This document shows positions 24,005-33,761 of a stretch of 64,000 nucleotides of DNA, one piece after another (position 1 is the stretch's first letter; each line of letters begins with the position of its first letter). The DNA comes from Rhizomicrobium palustre (GTDB taxonomy: Bacteria; Pseudomonadota; Alphaproteobacteria; Micropepsales; Micropepsaceae), in assembly GCF_011761565.1 (NCBI RefSeq), contig NZ_JAASRM010000001.1, positions 139 to 64,138 on the forward strand, given 5' to 3'. A program made the position numbers and the translations under genes. The notes under the pieces are model-generated. The model made no database searches. It was given only the letters and a program-made list of their open reading frames with translations, and was not told where the DNA came from.

Positions 24005-25548
24005 ATCAGCCCCCCGCCATTGGCGACATTGGTGTGAAAGAAGACCAGCACCACGAGATACAGAGCGACCAGCGCACCCCCGCCTGCCGCAAAATAGGTG
24101 GCTGAGCGGCGGATACGCATAAAGTCACTCGCGGTGCGCGCCACTGTGACGGCGCCCAAAACCGGCAATGCGAAGGCGGCGCTAAGCTGCTCCACGGTCA
24201 TGAAGCGGCCCGATACCGCACCCAGCCCGACCGCGCCGGCGAGGCCGGCAGCAATACCCGCAAGCAGCACCGCAAGATTGAGCAAGAGCCGGTTCGGCGA
24301 GGCTGGACGGTTGGGCAGCGAAGGCGGGTCGACAATACGGAAGACCATATTCGATTGCTGATCGCCCGCGGCCTGCGAGATGTTGGCGGATTCACGGCGC
24401 TCCACCAGAGCTTCGTAGTTTTTCTTCAGCGCCTGATAATCGCGGTCGAGGTTGTCGTATTGGCGTTTGATGTTGAGAGAATCCCCAGCCGTTTTTCCAG
24501 CGTCGTCCAAGCGCTTCTGCGCCTCGGCAAGACGGCTGGTGGCCACCGCGAGATTGACCTCCTCATCGGCAAGCTTGGTGCGCAGCATCAGATAGGTGGG
24601 ATTGGCGACCGATTGCAGCCCGCCATCTTCCGCCGGATTCACCTTCTCGGTGAGCTGAGATTTCAGGCGCGCAACAAGCTGCTTCTGCGCAACGACATCG
24701 GGATAGTCTTCCGTGAAGTGAGCACGCAACTCATCAAGCTTGGCGCGGGCCTGACCCAATTGCTGGCGCTTATTGTCCACCGTACCAGCCCCACCAAGCT
24801 GCACGGGTGCTGGACCATTGATATCCATTGTAGCGGGGGTGGCGGCAAGCTGGGCCCGCAAGGAATTGCGCTTCGCCGCCGCTTCCTCCACCGCCGTCTT
24901 GGCCGTGGTAATGGCGCCGCGCGCTTCATCGATATCGCTGGTGCCAAAGAAGACGTTGAGATGGGCGGCACGGAAATCAGCCTTGCGCTTATCGGCTTCC
25001 TGAATCTTTTTCTCGTAAGACGCGATCTGGCTGTCGATGAAGCTGCGCGCATCGTCGGATTCACGGCGCTGGTCACCGACATTGGAATCCACCATCACAG
25101 AGAGCAGCGTTTGCGCGACGCTTTGCGCATAAGCGGGGTTCGGATCGGTGAAGCCGACCTCATAGAGGTTTTTGGTGCCAAGCGCCTTTAATGAAACATG
25201 GCTGGTGAGTCGCGCCACGGCATCCTGCATCTGAGGCTGGCTCATGCCATTGGATTTGGGATTGGTGACCCGCACCACCCGCTCCATATTTGGGGCGGTC
25301 ACCAGCGTGCGCAACATGACATTGATCTGTTGCTGGGTGTCGGTGGACACGACAATGCCCTTCAGAAGCGGGCGCATCATGGTATCTGTGTCAATATATA
25401 CCTTTGCGGAAGATTGGTAGGCGTTGGGGATGAGCGCCACGGCAACCCAGCCGATGAGACACACAGCCCATGCAAGCCCCAGCCCCCACCAGCGGAACTG
25501 CCAACCGCCACCGATCAGGCTGAGGAGCTGAAGCTTCCAGCTTTGCAT
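24001..25548 (-). CDS. XrtA-system Wzz-type chain length determinant
   Basis: The protein has about 515 residues. A first transmembrane helix near residues 20-42 (GLGLAWAVCLIGWVAVAL) leads to a periplasmic coiled-coil region, and VDPPSLPNRPASPNR precedes two C-terminal helices, as in TIGR03007. Periplasmic motifs such as YQSSAKVYIDTDTMMRPLL match the Wzz domain. It sets polymer length with the tyrosine kinase. The start is placed at MQSWKLQ because an upstream extension (LNSKGTGVN) lacks support. It is the first gene of the operon that ends with the amidotransferase. Confidence 0.92.
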   Translation of the reverse strand: MQSWKLQLLSLIGGGWQFRWWGLGLAWAVCLIGWVAVALIPNAYQSSAKVYIDTDTMMRPLLKGIVVSTDTQQQINVMLRTLVTAPNMERVVRVTNPKSNGMSQPQMQDAVARLTSHVSLKALGTKNLYEVGFTDPNPAYAQSVAQTLLSVMVDSNVGDQRRESDDARSFIDSQIASYEKKIQEADKRKADFRAAHLNVFFGTSDIDEARGAITTAKTAVEEAAAKRNSLRAQLAATPATMDINGPAPVQLGGAGTVDNKRQQLGQARAKLDELRAHFTEDYPDVVAQKQLVARLKSQLTEKVNPAEDGGLQSVANPTYLMLRTKLADEEVNLAVATSRLAEAQKRLDDAGKTAGDSLNIKRQYDNLDRDYQALKKNYEALVERRESANISQAAGDQQSNMVFRIVDPPSLPNRPASPNRLLLNLAVLLAGIAAGLAGAVGLGAVSGRFMTVEQLSAAFALPVLGAVTVARTASDFMRIRRSATYFAAGGGALVALYLVVLVFFHTNVANGGGLI

Positions 25549-25803
25549 ATTTACCCCAGTTCCCTTGCTGTTCAGCACATCTTCGCGTTCGTACGCGCTG
25601 CATTCTATTTCGTTTGATCCTTATCCCGTTTCACCTCTACTCTCAAGAAGCGCTGCGAAGGCGCGTTTGTTGTCACGAAAAATGCGCTGGTATTTTTAGC
25701 GGGAAGACGTACCGGCACGCGTGAAGACGGCAGCAAGGGCAGCAAAACTTTGTCTTGGACGCTGTTTCACTTTTGACACGGACAATCAGGACACGGAGTA
25801 AAG
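25549..25803. other. divergent intergenic region (wzz-type gene / flippase)
   Basis: These 255 bases must hold promoters for the minus-strand XrtA operon and the plus-strand flippase. I see no convincing -24/-12 pair with correct spacing on either strand, nor a terminator or small gene. GGAG lies just before the flippase ATG. Confidence 0.4.
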
Positions 25804-27294
25804 ATGAAGGGTTCCGGCGCGCATATGTTGAAAGGCTCCGCCTGGATGATTTCCTTGCGTTGGGCTATGCGCCTGATTGGTGTGGTCAGCACCATCATCC
25901 TCGCCCGCATCTTGACGCCACAGGATTTTGGCATCGTCGCGGTGGCGATGATCCTGGTCGGGCTATTCGAAATGCTGAACATGACCGGACAAGCCGCCGC
26001 CATCGTGCGTCTGGAAGCGCCCACCCGCGAGCATTACGATTCCGCTTGGACGGTTTCCGTGGCCATAGGCCTCTTCATCGCCGCCGCCATTCTGATTGCA
26101 GCACCTTTCACAGAACACTACTTCCACGAGCCGCGCGCTATTTTGGTGATGCAATGCCTTGCCGTGCGCGCCGTGCTGGGCGGGCTGGAAAATATCGGAA
26201 CGGTAGATTTTAGCCGCGAGCTGCGCTTCGACCGCTTCTTCGTCTACAATGTCGTTACCAAGGTGCTGCAATTCGTGCTGACGGTAACCTTGGCGGTCGT
26301 GCTGAGGAATTACTGGGCGCTGGTGGTCGGCATTCTGGCGGGACAGGCTTCGCGCACGGCGCTCTCCTATTGGATGAGCCCTTTCCGCCCGCGCCTCTCC
26401 TTCGCGCGCACCGGCGAGATCTGGTCGTTTTCCATCTGGACCTTCGCGCGCTCGGTGGCGGGCTATCTGCAGACCCAGGTCGACAACATCGCTATCGGCG
26501 GTATCGCGGGCGCGGCCATGATGGGGCGCTACACAGTCGCGAAAGACATCGCCACCAGCCCAACGCAAGAAATCATGACCCCGATGATCGCGGCCTTGTT
26601 TCCGGTGATGTCGAAATGCCGGAATGATCCCGAAGAACTGCACCGGCTTTACCTGCGCATGCTCGGCTGGTCGGCAATCATCTGCCTTTCTACCGGCGTG
26701 GGTGTCGCCATGGTCGCGCCCGACATGGTGCGGGTTATTTTAGGCCCGAAATGGATCGATGCGACGCCGCTGGTCGTGTTCATGGCGCTGAATGCCGCTA
26801 CAGCAACATTGCTTTCAGGCACCGGCACGCTTTTGGACGTCTTGGGCAAACCCGGCCTCAGCGCACAAATCCAATGGACCCGTTTTGCCCTTTTCACGGC
26901 GGTCATTTTCGCGGTGGCTTGGAGTTTCCGCAGTGTCATGGCGGTGGTGGAAACGCGTGTCATCGTCTCGGCGCTGTTCATCCCCTCGGTGATTTTCGCA
27001 GTGCGCAATGCGAGCGGCGTCTCCGCGCGCGATCACCTTTCAGCGATGTGGCGGCCTGCTCTGGCGGCGGCGGGGATGGCGCTCGCCATTTGGGGGGTGC
27101 ACGGCATCAACCCCTTCGGCCCACTGATCCGCCTGTCCGTGGATGTGTTGGTAGGCGCGTTGAGTTTCACCGGGCTTCTGCTGGGGCTGTGGGAATTGTC
27201 GGGGCGCCCGCGCGCGGCGGAAGGTGATATTCTCACCTTGCTCGAACATGCGCGGATCAAGGTTTTGCGGTTTTCAGCCCAGCCCGCGAATTAG
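25804..27294 (+). CDS. oligosaccharide flippase family protein (Wzx-like)
   Basis: This 496-residue polytopic protein of the MOP/polysaccharide synthase superfamily has about 12-14 hydrophobic segments. The N terminus MLKGSAWMISLRWAMRLIGV and ILTPQDFGIVAVAMILVGL are typical of Wzx and WzxC flippases. YTVAKDIATSPTQEIMTPM is the mid-loop signature. It should flip the undecaprenyl-linked EPS unit to the periplasm. The last 21 bases overlap the 3' end of the convergent FemAB-like gene. Confidence 0.9.
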   Translation: MKGSGAHMLKGSAWMISLRWAMRLIGVVSTIILARILTPQDFGIVAVAMILVGLFEMLNMTGQAAAIVRLEAPTREHYDSAWTVSVAIGLFIAAAILIAAPFTEHYFHEPRAILVMQCLAVRAVLGGLENIGTVDFSRELRFDRFFVYNVVTKVLQFVLTVTLAVVLRNYWALVVGILAGQASRTALSYWMSPFRPRLSFARTGEIWSFSIWTFARSVAGYLQTQVDNIAIGGIAGAAMMGRYTVAKDIATSPTQEIMTPMIAALFPVMSKCRNDPEELHRLYLRMLGWSAIICLSTGVGVAMVAPDMVRVILGPKWIDATPLVVFMALNAATATLLSGTGTLLDVLGKPGLSAQIQWTRFALFTAVIFAVAWSFRSVMAVVETRVIVSALFIPSVIFAVRNASGVSARDHLSAMWRPALAAAGMALAIWGVHGINPFGPLIRLSVDVLVGALSFTGLLLGLWELSGRPRAAEGDILTLLEHARIKVLRFSAQPAN

Positions 27295-28329
27295 GAAGGG
27301 GCCTAAGAAATTCGCCACGGGCATCGGCAGCTTTTTCCACAGCGAGATAAATGCTGCGTATTTGGGATTGTTCGGATTTTTTTCCGGCAGGCTGGTGCCA
27401 GGCTTCAGGAAGTACTCGTATTCCAGCCACTCCGGCTCGAAACCCCAATTCTTCTTGAAGGCGAAAGCGCCCGTCCCGGCCTTGCTGCGGCCGAAATCAA
27501 AATGGGTGCAGCCACGCGCCACGGCATGGCGCATCACCTCCCAATAAAGAAGATCATTGGCGCCGCTCTTGCGTGCAGCAGAGCTTCCGCCGCCGTAATA
27601 CGGCAGCACCGTGCCGTTGTGATAAAAGTTCAAGACGGCACTGACAGGCTCACCATTGTCCCGGATCACCATCACATCGCAGTCGGCCCCGAAGGCGGCC
27701 CGTAAATCGGCGAAATAGCGTTTCGGGAAAACCGGCGTGCCGAGATTACGCACGCTTTCGGCATAGACACGATAGAGCGCCTCCACACCTTCTTCCACCC
27801 CGCCCTTTAGCGGCGAGGCGATGGCTTTGCGCACCACGGCGCGCTGCTTGCGCGGAATGGCGGTGAGGTTTTCCTCTTCCTTAGATGAGAGCGCGCGGCA
27901 AAACCCGGCATAAAGATCGCGCTTGGCGACCCAGCCGGCACGCTCCGCCTTGCGGCTGCGATATTCGAGAAAGGGCGCCCTTGTTTGCGCCATCAAGGCG
28001 AGCGCGGCGTGATCCAGAGCCGCCACCGCATCCGCATCGCCCAAGGGCCCGCCTTCGACACAAAACGGCGCCGCGATCAACCCATTCCCGAAAAGGCGGC
28101 TTTTCTGATGAAATAGCGGCAGCACGCCTGCGATCTCGCCGCCGCGCTCGGCAATGAGATAGTGCGGCTTGAGACCGAAATTGCGCGAAAGAACTTCGCG
28201 CCAGCCGAAACGATGAAAGAAACTGCCATCAGCGCGCGCGAGCACAAAACCATCCCAACCTGCTCCATCCCCGGGCCCGGCAGCGCGGACCTTGAGCTGA
28301 GAAAGCAAGATGGCATCACGCGCATCCAT
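27274..28329 (-). CDS. XrtA-system FemAB-like protein
   Basis: This 351-residue protein has the two-lobed GNAT fold of FemAB proteins (TIGR03019-like). Visible parts are SFFHRFGWREVLSRNFGLKPHYL, LPLFHQKSRLFGNGLIA, the central VRNLGTPVFPKRYF, LPYYGGGSSAARKSGAND and FDFGRSKAGTGAFAFKKNWG. FemAB proteins transfer aminoacyl groups from tRNA; the exosortase-associated branch has no known substrate. The start overlaps the barrel gene stop by one base (TGATG). Confidence 0.92.
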   Translation of the reverse strand: MDARDAILLSQLKVRAAGPGDGAGWDGFVLARADGSFFHRFGWREVLSRNFGLKPHYLIAERGGEIAGVLPLFHQKSRLFGNGLIAAPFCVEGGPLGDADAVAALDHAALALMAQTRAPFLEYRSRKAERAGWVAKRDLYAGFCRALSSKEEENLTAIPRKQRAVVRKAIASPLKGGVEEGVEALYRVYAESVRNLGTPVFPKRYFADLRAAFGADCDVMVIRDNGEPVSAVLNFYHNGTVLPYYGGGSSAARKSGANDLLYWEVMRHAVARGCTHFDFGRSKAGTGAFAFKKNWGFEPEWLEYEYFLKPGTSLPEKNPNNPKYAAFISLWKKLPMPVANFLGPFLIRGLG

Positions 28330-29984
28330 CAGAGCCGCGCTCGGATACCGATCAGCACCTGATCCTCGGTGAGCGGCCTGTTGGGCACGCTGATCAAGGC
28401 TTGCGAGCTTCGGTGCACGAGATGGTTGGTAAGATAAAGCTCCAGATGCCGGGAAAGCTGGTAATTCACCGCCGCGTCGGCTGAGACGATGTTGTCATGC
28501 CCGCCAAACTCATTACCGCGGGACCAGGCCGCAGAGAGCGTCGCCGTGGTTTTGGGATTGAGATGGCGCGTTACGGTTCCACGCAGCCCATAGACGGAGC
28601 TTCTCAGCTTGAGCCCTGTAATGGGAGACGCATCGAGGCGATCACGCTCGTTACCGAAGGCGGTCAGGCTGTAATTCATCTGGCCCTCGCTGTGGATCAG
28701 CGAAGCCTCGATGGAGCGCATGCGGTAGATGGAATTATCCAGCGCCAGCCCGCCTGGGTTCAACGGCGAATAGCCGGTGCCCGAGCCCGCGCCAAAGCCG
28801 CCATTGTTGAAGCTGCCATTGTTCCAGCTCGTGCTGCCGAGGCGGCTCAAGATATCGCCTTGCGGCGTGGAAATGCCGTCGGTCGCCTGGGCAATGAAGC
28901 GCGTCAACGGCGAAATTTCCCACTGCGCCGAGCCGGTATAGGTGGCGAAGTTATGCTGCGTGCCCGCCTGGAACGTGAAGCTGAGCGCAGGGCCCTGGCT
29001 GAAGGTGAAACCACCCATCGCGGTGGGACCAGAGAGATCCTCATTCAGCGAGGCGGTGGAATGAAAATCGCTGTAGCCGCCCACCACAAAGAGCTTCAGA
29101 TAGCGAGTCGCCGCATAAGTGACATTGCCAATGCCTTCGATTTGGCGCTGGGTGCGGGTGGTCTGCGAATATTGGCCATAAGAACCCAGCGCACTCCAGG
29201 AAAGCTGCTGGAACCAGCTTCCGCTCGCGATCTGTTCGCTGATGGTGGTGGAATAGGAATTGCGCGCCGGATCGATGGGGACAGGCGTGCCAGTATTGCC
29301 CGCAGAAGGCTCCACAAAGAACACCCCACCCTGCGAAGCACTGAGGTTCGAGGTGAGATAATCCTTAAAGCGCAACATAAATTGCGGCGAGACCGAATAG
29401 CCATAGGTATCCCGCGTGTTATAGCGCGAGATCGGCTCGCCGCCCGCCGAGAGGTCGCCGACGCGCGTAAGATCGGCGGGCGCGGCAAAGGCATTGGCGT
29501 TGAGGAACAGCATCTCGGGCACCAGAACAGTGCGCGAGGTGAGATTGAGCCGGTGCGAAAGATGATTGAGGCGGTGATAGGTCGACCAATACTGCCCCGT
29601 GAGAAGATAGCTGGCATTGGCCTGCAGGCGGGGCTTTAAGTAATTCAGATCAAGCCCGATGCGACCGCGGGTGAAGGTATCATCACCCTGCCCACCGCCG
29701 GAAAAGCCGCCCGCATTAGTGCTGTAGCCCTCAGCAAGATCGGCGAACGCGTTGAACTCCACCGGCGGCAAGGCGGCGGCAACCGCATCGCCTAAAGCCC
29801 CCCCCGAACTCATCGCATCCGCACCAGTTGGCGTTGCAGCAGAAGAAGAAGGTCCCGCGGGCGCAGTTTCCTGCGCCATCGCGGGGAGAACCGAAACCAA
29901 TAGCGCGGCTGCGAGGAAGCGATACCGGTTTCGATTTTTTCCTTCCGGACCGGAAGGGTCCGTACTGCCATACTGCATGATCAC
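28329..29984 (-). CDS. XrtA-system outer-membrane beta-barrel protein (EpsL-like)
   Basis: The protein has 551 residues. A signal peptide ends at about AMA-QETAPAG. Amphipathic strands with alternating aromatic residues follow (DLAEGYSTNAGG, YLLTGQYWSTYHRL, TRYLKLFVVGGYSDFHS), and the protein ends with a loop-strand pattern compatible with an outer-membrane barrel. It corresponds to the TIGR03016 family of exosortase A loci. It may form or support the EPS exit channel. ATG 29978 is an alternative start. Between the export lipoprotein gene and femAB on the same strand. Confidence 0.88.
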   Translation of the reverse strand: MIMQYGSTDPSGPEGKNRNRYRFLAAALLVSVLPAMAQETAPAGPSSSAATPTGADAMSSGGALGDAVAAALPPVEFNAFADLAEGYSTNAGGFSGGGQGDDTFTRGRIGLDLNYLKPRLQANASYLLTGQYWSTYHRLNHLSHRLNLTSRTVLVPEMLFLNANAFAAPADLTRVGDLSAGGEPISRYNTRDTYGYSVSPQFMLRFKDYLTSNLSASQGGVFFVEPSAGNTGTPVPIDPARNSYSTTISEQIASGSWFQQLSWSALGSYGQYSQTTRTQRQIEGIGNVTYAATRYLKLFVVGGYSDFHSTASLNEDLSGPTAMGGFTFSQGPALSFTFQAGTQHNFATYTGSAQWEISPLTRFIAQATDGISTPQGDILSRLGSTSWNNGSFNNGGFGAGSGTGYSPLNPGGLALDNSIYRMRSIEASLIHSEGQMNYSLTAFGNERDRLDASPITGLKLRSSVYGLRGTVTRHLNPKTTATLSAAWSRGNEFGGHDNIVSADAAVNYQLSRHLELYLTNHLVHRSSQALISVPNRPLTEDQVLIGIRARL

Positions 29985-30010
29985 CAGCCCCCGTTCTGGA
30001 TCAATATCCT

Positions 30011-30631
30011 CTAGAAATAAGTCTGAGGAATGATGATCACATCACCCGGCGCCAGAGGCGCATTCGCACTCATATCGCCATCCTTGATGAGATCATCGAG
30101 TCGCAGGCCATAGCTTACCTGTTTTCCGTCGACAGAACGTACCAAAGTCGCGCGATCCCCCGAAGCCAAAGGTGTAAGCCCGCCCACCGCGATCAAGGCA
30201 TCCAGCACCGTCATGCGATCACGATAGGCCAAGGATTGCGGGCGCTGCGCCTCACCGACCACACGCACCTGCTGCGCATAAGGGCCGACAAAGGAATGCA
30301 CGATCACCGTGACCAGCGGATTGTTCACGTATTTCTTCAGTTGATCCTGAATATCAGTGGAAAGCTCGGTCGGCGTCTTGCCCGCGGCGGTCATGTCATT
30401 GACCAGCGGCAGCGAGATCTTGCCATCCGGGCGAACGGGCACCTCGGTGGAAAGCTCACGATTCTGCCAGACGAAAATGCCGAGCGAATCCCCCGGCCCG
30501 ATGCGATAGGCGGTGGCGTTCTCAGGTACAGCGGGCGGTGGAGGTAAGTGGCTAGCACAGCCTGAAACCAGCAAGGTAAACGCCATCACGAGCATAACGG
30601 CCGGGAGGCCGGCCAAAACCTTACGTTGCAT
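30011..30631 (-). CDS. polysaccharide export lipoprotein (Wza/EpsE-like), XrtA system
   Basis: The protein has 206 residues. The N terminus ends in the lipobox LLVSGC, so it should be lipidated. The Poly_export domain follows with YRIGPGDSLGIFVWQNRELS, VPVRPDGKISLPLVND and a SLBB-like part with QVRVVGEAQRPQSLAYRDRM and APLAPGDVIIIPQTYF. This short TIGR03027 type forms the periplasmic/outer-membrane part of EPS export. The ATG at 30631 is used; a TTG just before it is in frame. Confidence 0.93.
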   Translation of the reverse strand: MQRKVLAGLPAVMLVMAFTLLVSGCASHLPPPPAVPENATAYRIGPGDSLGIFVWQNRELSTEVPVRPDGKISLPLVNDMTAAGKTPTELSTDIQDQLKKYVNNPLVTVIVHSFVGPYAQQVRVVGEAQRPQSLAYRDRMTVLDALIAVGGLTPLASGDRATLVRSVDGKQVSYGLRLDDLIKDGDMSANAPLAPGDVIIIPQTYF

Positions 30632-31060
30632 CAAGAGCCCCTGTGTGCAGTCGCTGTCTGCAACTTAGCCAGGAAACAAAACTATTTCCAATAATCGCTC
30701 GCAGCTAGACATCGAAAGCTGTGACATCCCTGCACCGGTCGCAAACAGAACGACAAAGCATCGTAAGGCTCGCGGAAACTGACTGACGCCTGACTCAACA
30801 ATCGTAAAATCGACCCGCTGGGCCAATTCCAGCCCCTCCTCCGCAGCGGCAGGAAGAGACCGAGCGATCATTTTAATCTTTTATTATCAATGACTTTCCA
30901 GAAGCATAAAGGCGTACGGTCGTAACAATGACACCAAAGCCAGGGATCGGCGGCCCCCATTCCCCCGAATTAGTTACAACTCACTCGCATTTAAAAGTGT
31001 CTTTTGCCCGACGCCTGATTTGGCTAAGGATGCGCGAGCGGAGCTGGTGGGACCTATCAA
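30632..31060. other. 429-base divergent intergenic region (export lipoprotein / EpsB)
   Basis: The region must contain promoters for both operons. An AT-rich stretch at about 30868-30893 is the most promoter-like part. The short open frames crossing it show no family resemblance. The best -24/-12-like match towards EpsB (31020-31036) keeps GG and GC at the right distance but lacks the TT, so I do not call it. Confidence 0.4.
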
Positions 31061-32557
31061 ATGCAGAACACGCTAGAATTGTCCCAAACTCAAGCGGCCA
31101 CACTCGCCCGCTTACCATGGGTTGCATCCACCACGCCGAATTATAGGCTGCGCCGCCGCTTCCTGCCGAGCTCCCGCACCACTTTGGCCGGGCTCGATCT
31201 CGTCTTTATGGCCGGGTTCATGGCGGCGCTGATCTATGCCGTGCATGCGCGATTGGGCTTCGCCACGCCGGTGCAAACCATCGCGGTGATCCTCACCATG
31301 GCGAGCCTGTCGATGGCCTTTGCTTATGCCGCGGGGTGCTATCGCCCCGATGCGCTGGTGAATTTCTCGACCTCGATCACGCGGCTGGTGGTAGCGCTGG
31401 CGGTGAGCGCGGCGCTCTCCATGCTGATCATCCATTTCGCTCTGGCGCAGCTCTTTGATGCCCTCGCCTTCCAGAGTGCGAGCCGCAGCCTGACTATCGT
31501 GCTGCTCGGCACGGGCGCCAGCCTGATCGCGGGCATGACGACAAGGCCGCTGTTCCTGGCCATGGCACGCCGGCATTGGTTCCGCCGCCATATCCTCATC
31601 ATCGGCACCGGCATTCGGGCGCAGCATCTGCGCGATCTTTTCCGCCGTTCCGACCGCCGATTGGCAGAACTGCATTTTGTCACCGAAGATTATCTTGGCG
31701 GCACTCCCCCCATGGTGGGCGGAGAACCGGTGCGCCCGCTTCCCGAAGTGCAAAGCGTCGCCGAGCTGGAAGATCAGCTTCATATCGATCAGGTGGTCGT
31801 GGCGGTGGACGACCTCAACGGGCTGCATTTCGACCATCTCTTGCCTTGGAAGGCCAATGGCGTGCCGGTGTTCGATTTCAATACCTTCCTGGAACGCGAG
31901 ACCGGCCGCGTCGACCTCACCTGGACCGCCTCGCATTGGCTGGTCTATTCCGAAGGCTTCCGCTTTGGCTTTTTGGATCGCGGGCTGAAGCGCGTGCTGG
32001 ATATTACGGTGTCGCTGGGGCTGCTGCTCTTGACCTTGCCGACACTGGTAGTGATCGCCTTTGCCATCCTGTTCGAGGATTTCGGGCCGATCTTCTATCG
32101 CCAGGAACGCGTCAGTCAGAACGGCAAGACCTTCAAGATCATCAAATTCCGCACCATGCGCGTGGATGCCGAAAAATTCGGCGCGCAATGGGCAAGCCAG
32201 AACGATCCGCGCGTCACCCGCATCGGGCGCTTTCTGCGCCGCAGCCGCATCGATGAAGTGCCACAGCTCATCAACGTGCTCTTAGGCGAGATGTCGATGG
32301 TGGGGCCGCGGCCCGAACGGCCGGTATTCGTGGACCAGCTCAATGCGCAAATCCGGCTTTATCACCTGCGCCATTCCATCAAGGCCGGCGTCACCGGCTG
32401 GGCGCAGATCAACTACCCCTACGGCGCATCCGTGGAAGATGCCGAGAAGAAGCTGGAATACGACCTTTATTACCTGAAGAACTTCAGCGTGCTGCGGGAT
32501 CTTTCGATCATGCTGCAGACCTTCCGCGTGCTGGTGTTTGCACAAGGCTCTCGCTGA
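31061..32557 (+). CDS. epsB: EpsB-type exopolysaccharide glycosylphosphotransferase (initiating enzyme)
   Basis: The protein has 498 residues. Four to five N-terminal helices and a CoA-binding-like middle domain (HILIIGTGIRAQHLRDLF) precede a membrane-anchored sugar transferase domain from about residue 300: ERVSQNGKTFKIIKFRTMR, RFLRRSRIDEVPQLINVL with the catalytic Asp-Glu, GEMSMVGPRPERP and AGVTGWAQINYPYG. It is the TIGR03013 type of exosortase A loci. It transfers a sugar-phosphate to undecaprenyl phosphate to start the repeat unit. Its 3' end overlaps the convergent glycosyltransferase by 50 bases. Confidence 0.95.
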   Translation: MQNTLELSQTQAATLARLPWVASTTPNYRLRRRFLPSSRTTLAGLDLVFMAGFMAALIYAVHARLGFATPVQTIAVILTMASLSMAFAYAAGCYRPDALVNFSTSITRLVVALAVSAALSMLIIHFALAQLFDALAFQSASRSLTIVLLGTGASLIAGMTTRPLFLAMARRHWFRRHILIIGTGIRAQHLRDLFRRSDRRLAELHFVTEDYLGGTPPMVGGEPVRPLPEVQSVAELEDQLHIDQVVVAVDDLNGLHFDHLLPWKANGVPVFDFNTFLERETGRVDLTWTASHWLVYSEGFRFGFLDRGLKRVLDITVSLGLLLLTLPTLVVIAFAILFEDFGPIFYRQERVSQNGKTFKIIKFRTMRVDAEKFGAQWASQNDPRVTRIGRFLRRSRIDEVPQLINVLLGEMSMVGPRPERPVFVDQLNAQIRLYHLRHSIKAGVTGWAQINYPYGASVEDAEKKLEYDLYYLKNFSVLRDLSIMLQTFRVLVFAQGSR

Positions 32558-33761
32558 ACGGCTTTTGCATCGCATTGATGCAGATGTCTTCGAACACCCG
32601 GCCAACCTTGCGTGAGGAGTAGTTCTCCTCGACCAGTTGCCGGGCTGCCAGCGAAAGGCGCCAGCGCAAAGCAGGATCGCGGAGCAGCCGCAGCACAGAG
32701 GCCGCGAAGGCTTCCGGGCTGTCAGCATTGAGATAATGCAGCTCTGGCGTCACACCGAGCCCTTCAATCCCAACCGATGTCGAGACCACCGGCAGGCCAT
32801 AAGCCATCGCTTCAAAGGCCTTGATGCGCGTGCCCCCACCAGCTCTCAGCGGGATAACATAGGCCTGCACATCTTCGAGATATGGGCAAACATCCTTCAC
32901 AGAGCCGGTGAAATGGCAGGTAAGACCCCGGCGTTTGGTCTCCGCCACCAATCCGGGGTCGGGATTTCGCCCAATCACCCGCATTTGCGCGCCCGGCACT
33001 TCCGCGACAATCAGCGGCCACACCTTATCCAGGAACCAGCGCACGCCATCGATATTGGCGAGCGAATCCATGGAGGCGGTGAAAGCGACTACCGGCGGAC
33101 CTTCCTTGGGCGGATGAAAGGCAAAGTGATCAAGATCGACACCAGTGGGAATAACAGCTGCGGCGACGCCATAGGCTTTCTGAAAAGTGGCGCGGTCGCG
33201 CTCCGATACGGCCACCACCCCATCAAAGCGGCGCAAGGATTTCGCCTCGAAGCTGCGCATCTTTTGCCACTGACTTTGCCAGATGCGGCGGGTAATCGGG
33301 TTCTTTGCGAGTTCGGCGTGGCGGGCGAAGATTTCCGCCTCCACATTATGGGTGAACAGCACGGAGGGCTTTTCGAGCTTCTCTGGCAGCAGAATGGCGG
33401 CGTGGAGGAAATCGGCCACCACCAGATCAGCCCCAGCGATAGCCGATGCTACAGCTCTCGCCGCCGCGCCCGACCAATCCGTAACCACCGAAACCGGCTC
33501 GCGCGCCACGAGATAGCGCAGCCGCGTATAATTGTGCAGCGGCCCGCGCGGAAGCTGGGCCCAAGACAGGAACCGATCGCAGAGTGCGAAGAGCTCGGAT
33601 TGCTCTGTATCCGGAATGACCGGCGGCGCAGGCGAGATCAGCGTGACATCGAAATGCCCGCCCTTCAGCCCCTTCAGCACATGCGCGGTGCGGATTTTTC
33701 CGCCCATATCCGCCGGAAGCAGGTAACGCGGCGAAATGAACAACAGCCTCGGGCGCCTCAC
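32508..33761 (-). CDS. family 4 glycosyltransferase
   Basis: The GT-B enzyme has about 417 residues and opens RPRLLFISPRYLLPADMGGK, close to the Stp1-like exosortase-associated transferases. The C-terminal donor domain has VVAFTASMDSLANIDGVRWF, MRVIGRNPDPG and PLRAGGGTRIKAFEAMAYG with the conserved Glu. I chose GTG 33761, which overlaps the dehydrogenase stop (GTGA); TTG 33767 is possible. It resembles the 19943-21154 gene product in layout. The sugar is unknown. Confidence 0.88.
   Translation of the reverse strand: MRRPRLLFISPRYLLPADMGGKIRTAHVLKGLKGGHFDVTLISPAPPVIPDTEQSELFALCDRFLSWAQLPRGPLHNYTRLRYLVAREPVSVVTDWSGAAARAVASAIAGADLVVADFLHAAILLPEKLEKPSVLFTHNVEAEIFARHAELAKNPITRRIWQSQWQKMRSFEAKSLRRFDGVVAVSERDRATFQKAYGVAAAVIPTGVDLDHFAFHPPKEGPPVVAFTASMDSLANIDGVRWFLDKVWPLIVAEVPGAQMRVIGRNPDPGLVAETKRRGLTCHFTGSVKDVCPYLEDVQAYVIPLRAGGGTRIKAFEAMAYGLPVVSTSVGIEGLGVTPELHYLNADSPEAFAASVLRLLRDPALRWRLSLAARQLVEENYSSRKVGRVFEDICINAMQKPFSESLVQTPARGRSAA

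Noticed and set aside
30629..30646. Possible sigma-54 promoter on the minus strand at the export lipoprotein start
   Set aside because: The GC of the -12 element lies inside the start codon region, and the -24 half reads AGGGGC, so no sensible leader results.
30665..30871. Minus-strand frame of 68 codons in the EpsB intergenic region
   Set aside because: No recognisable motif, no clear ribosome-binding site, and it covers the likely promoter region.
31020..31036. Possible sigma-54 promoter before EpsB
   Set aside because: GG and GC have the right spacing, but the -12 element is GCGC instead of TTGC and the -24 element is only TGGCTA.
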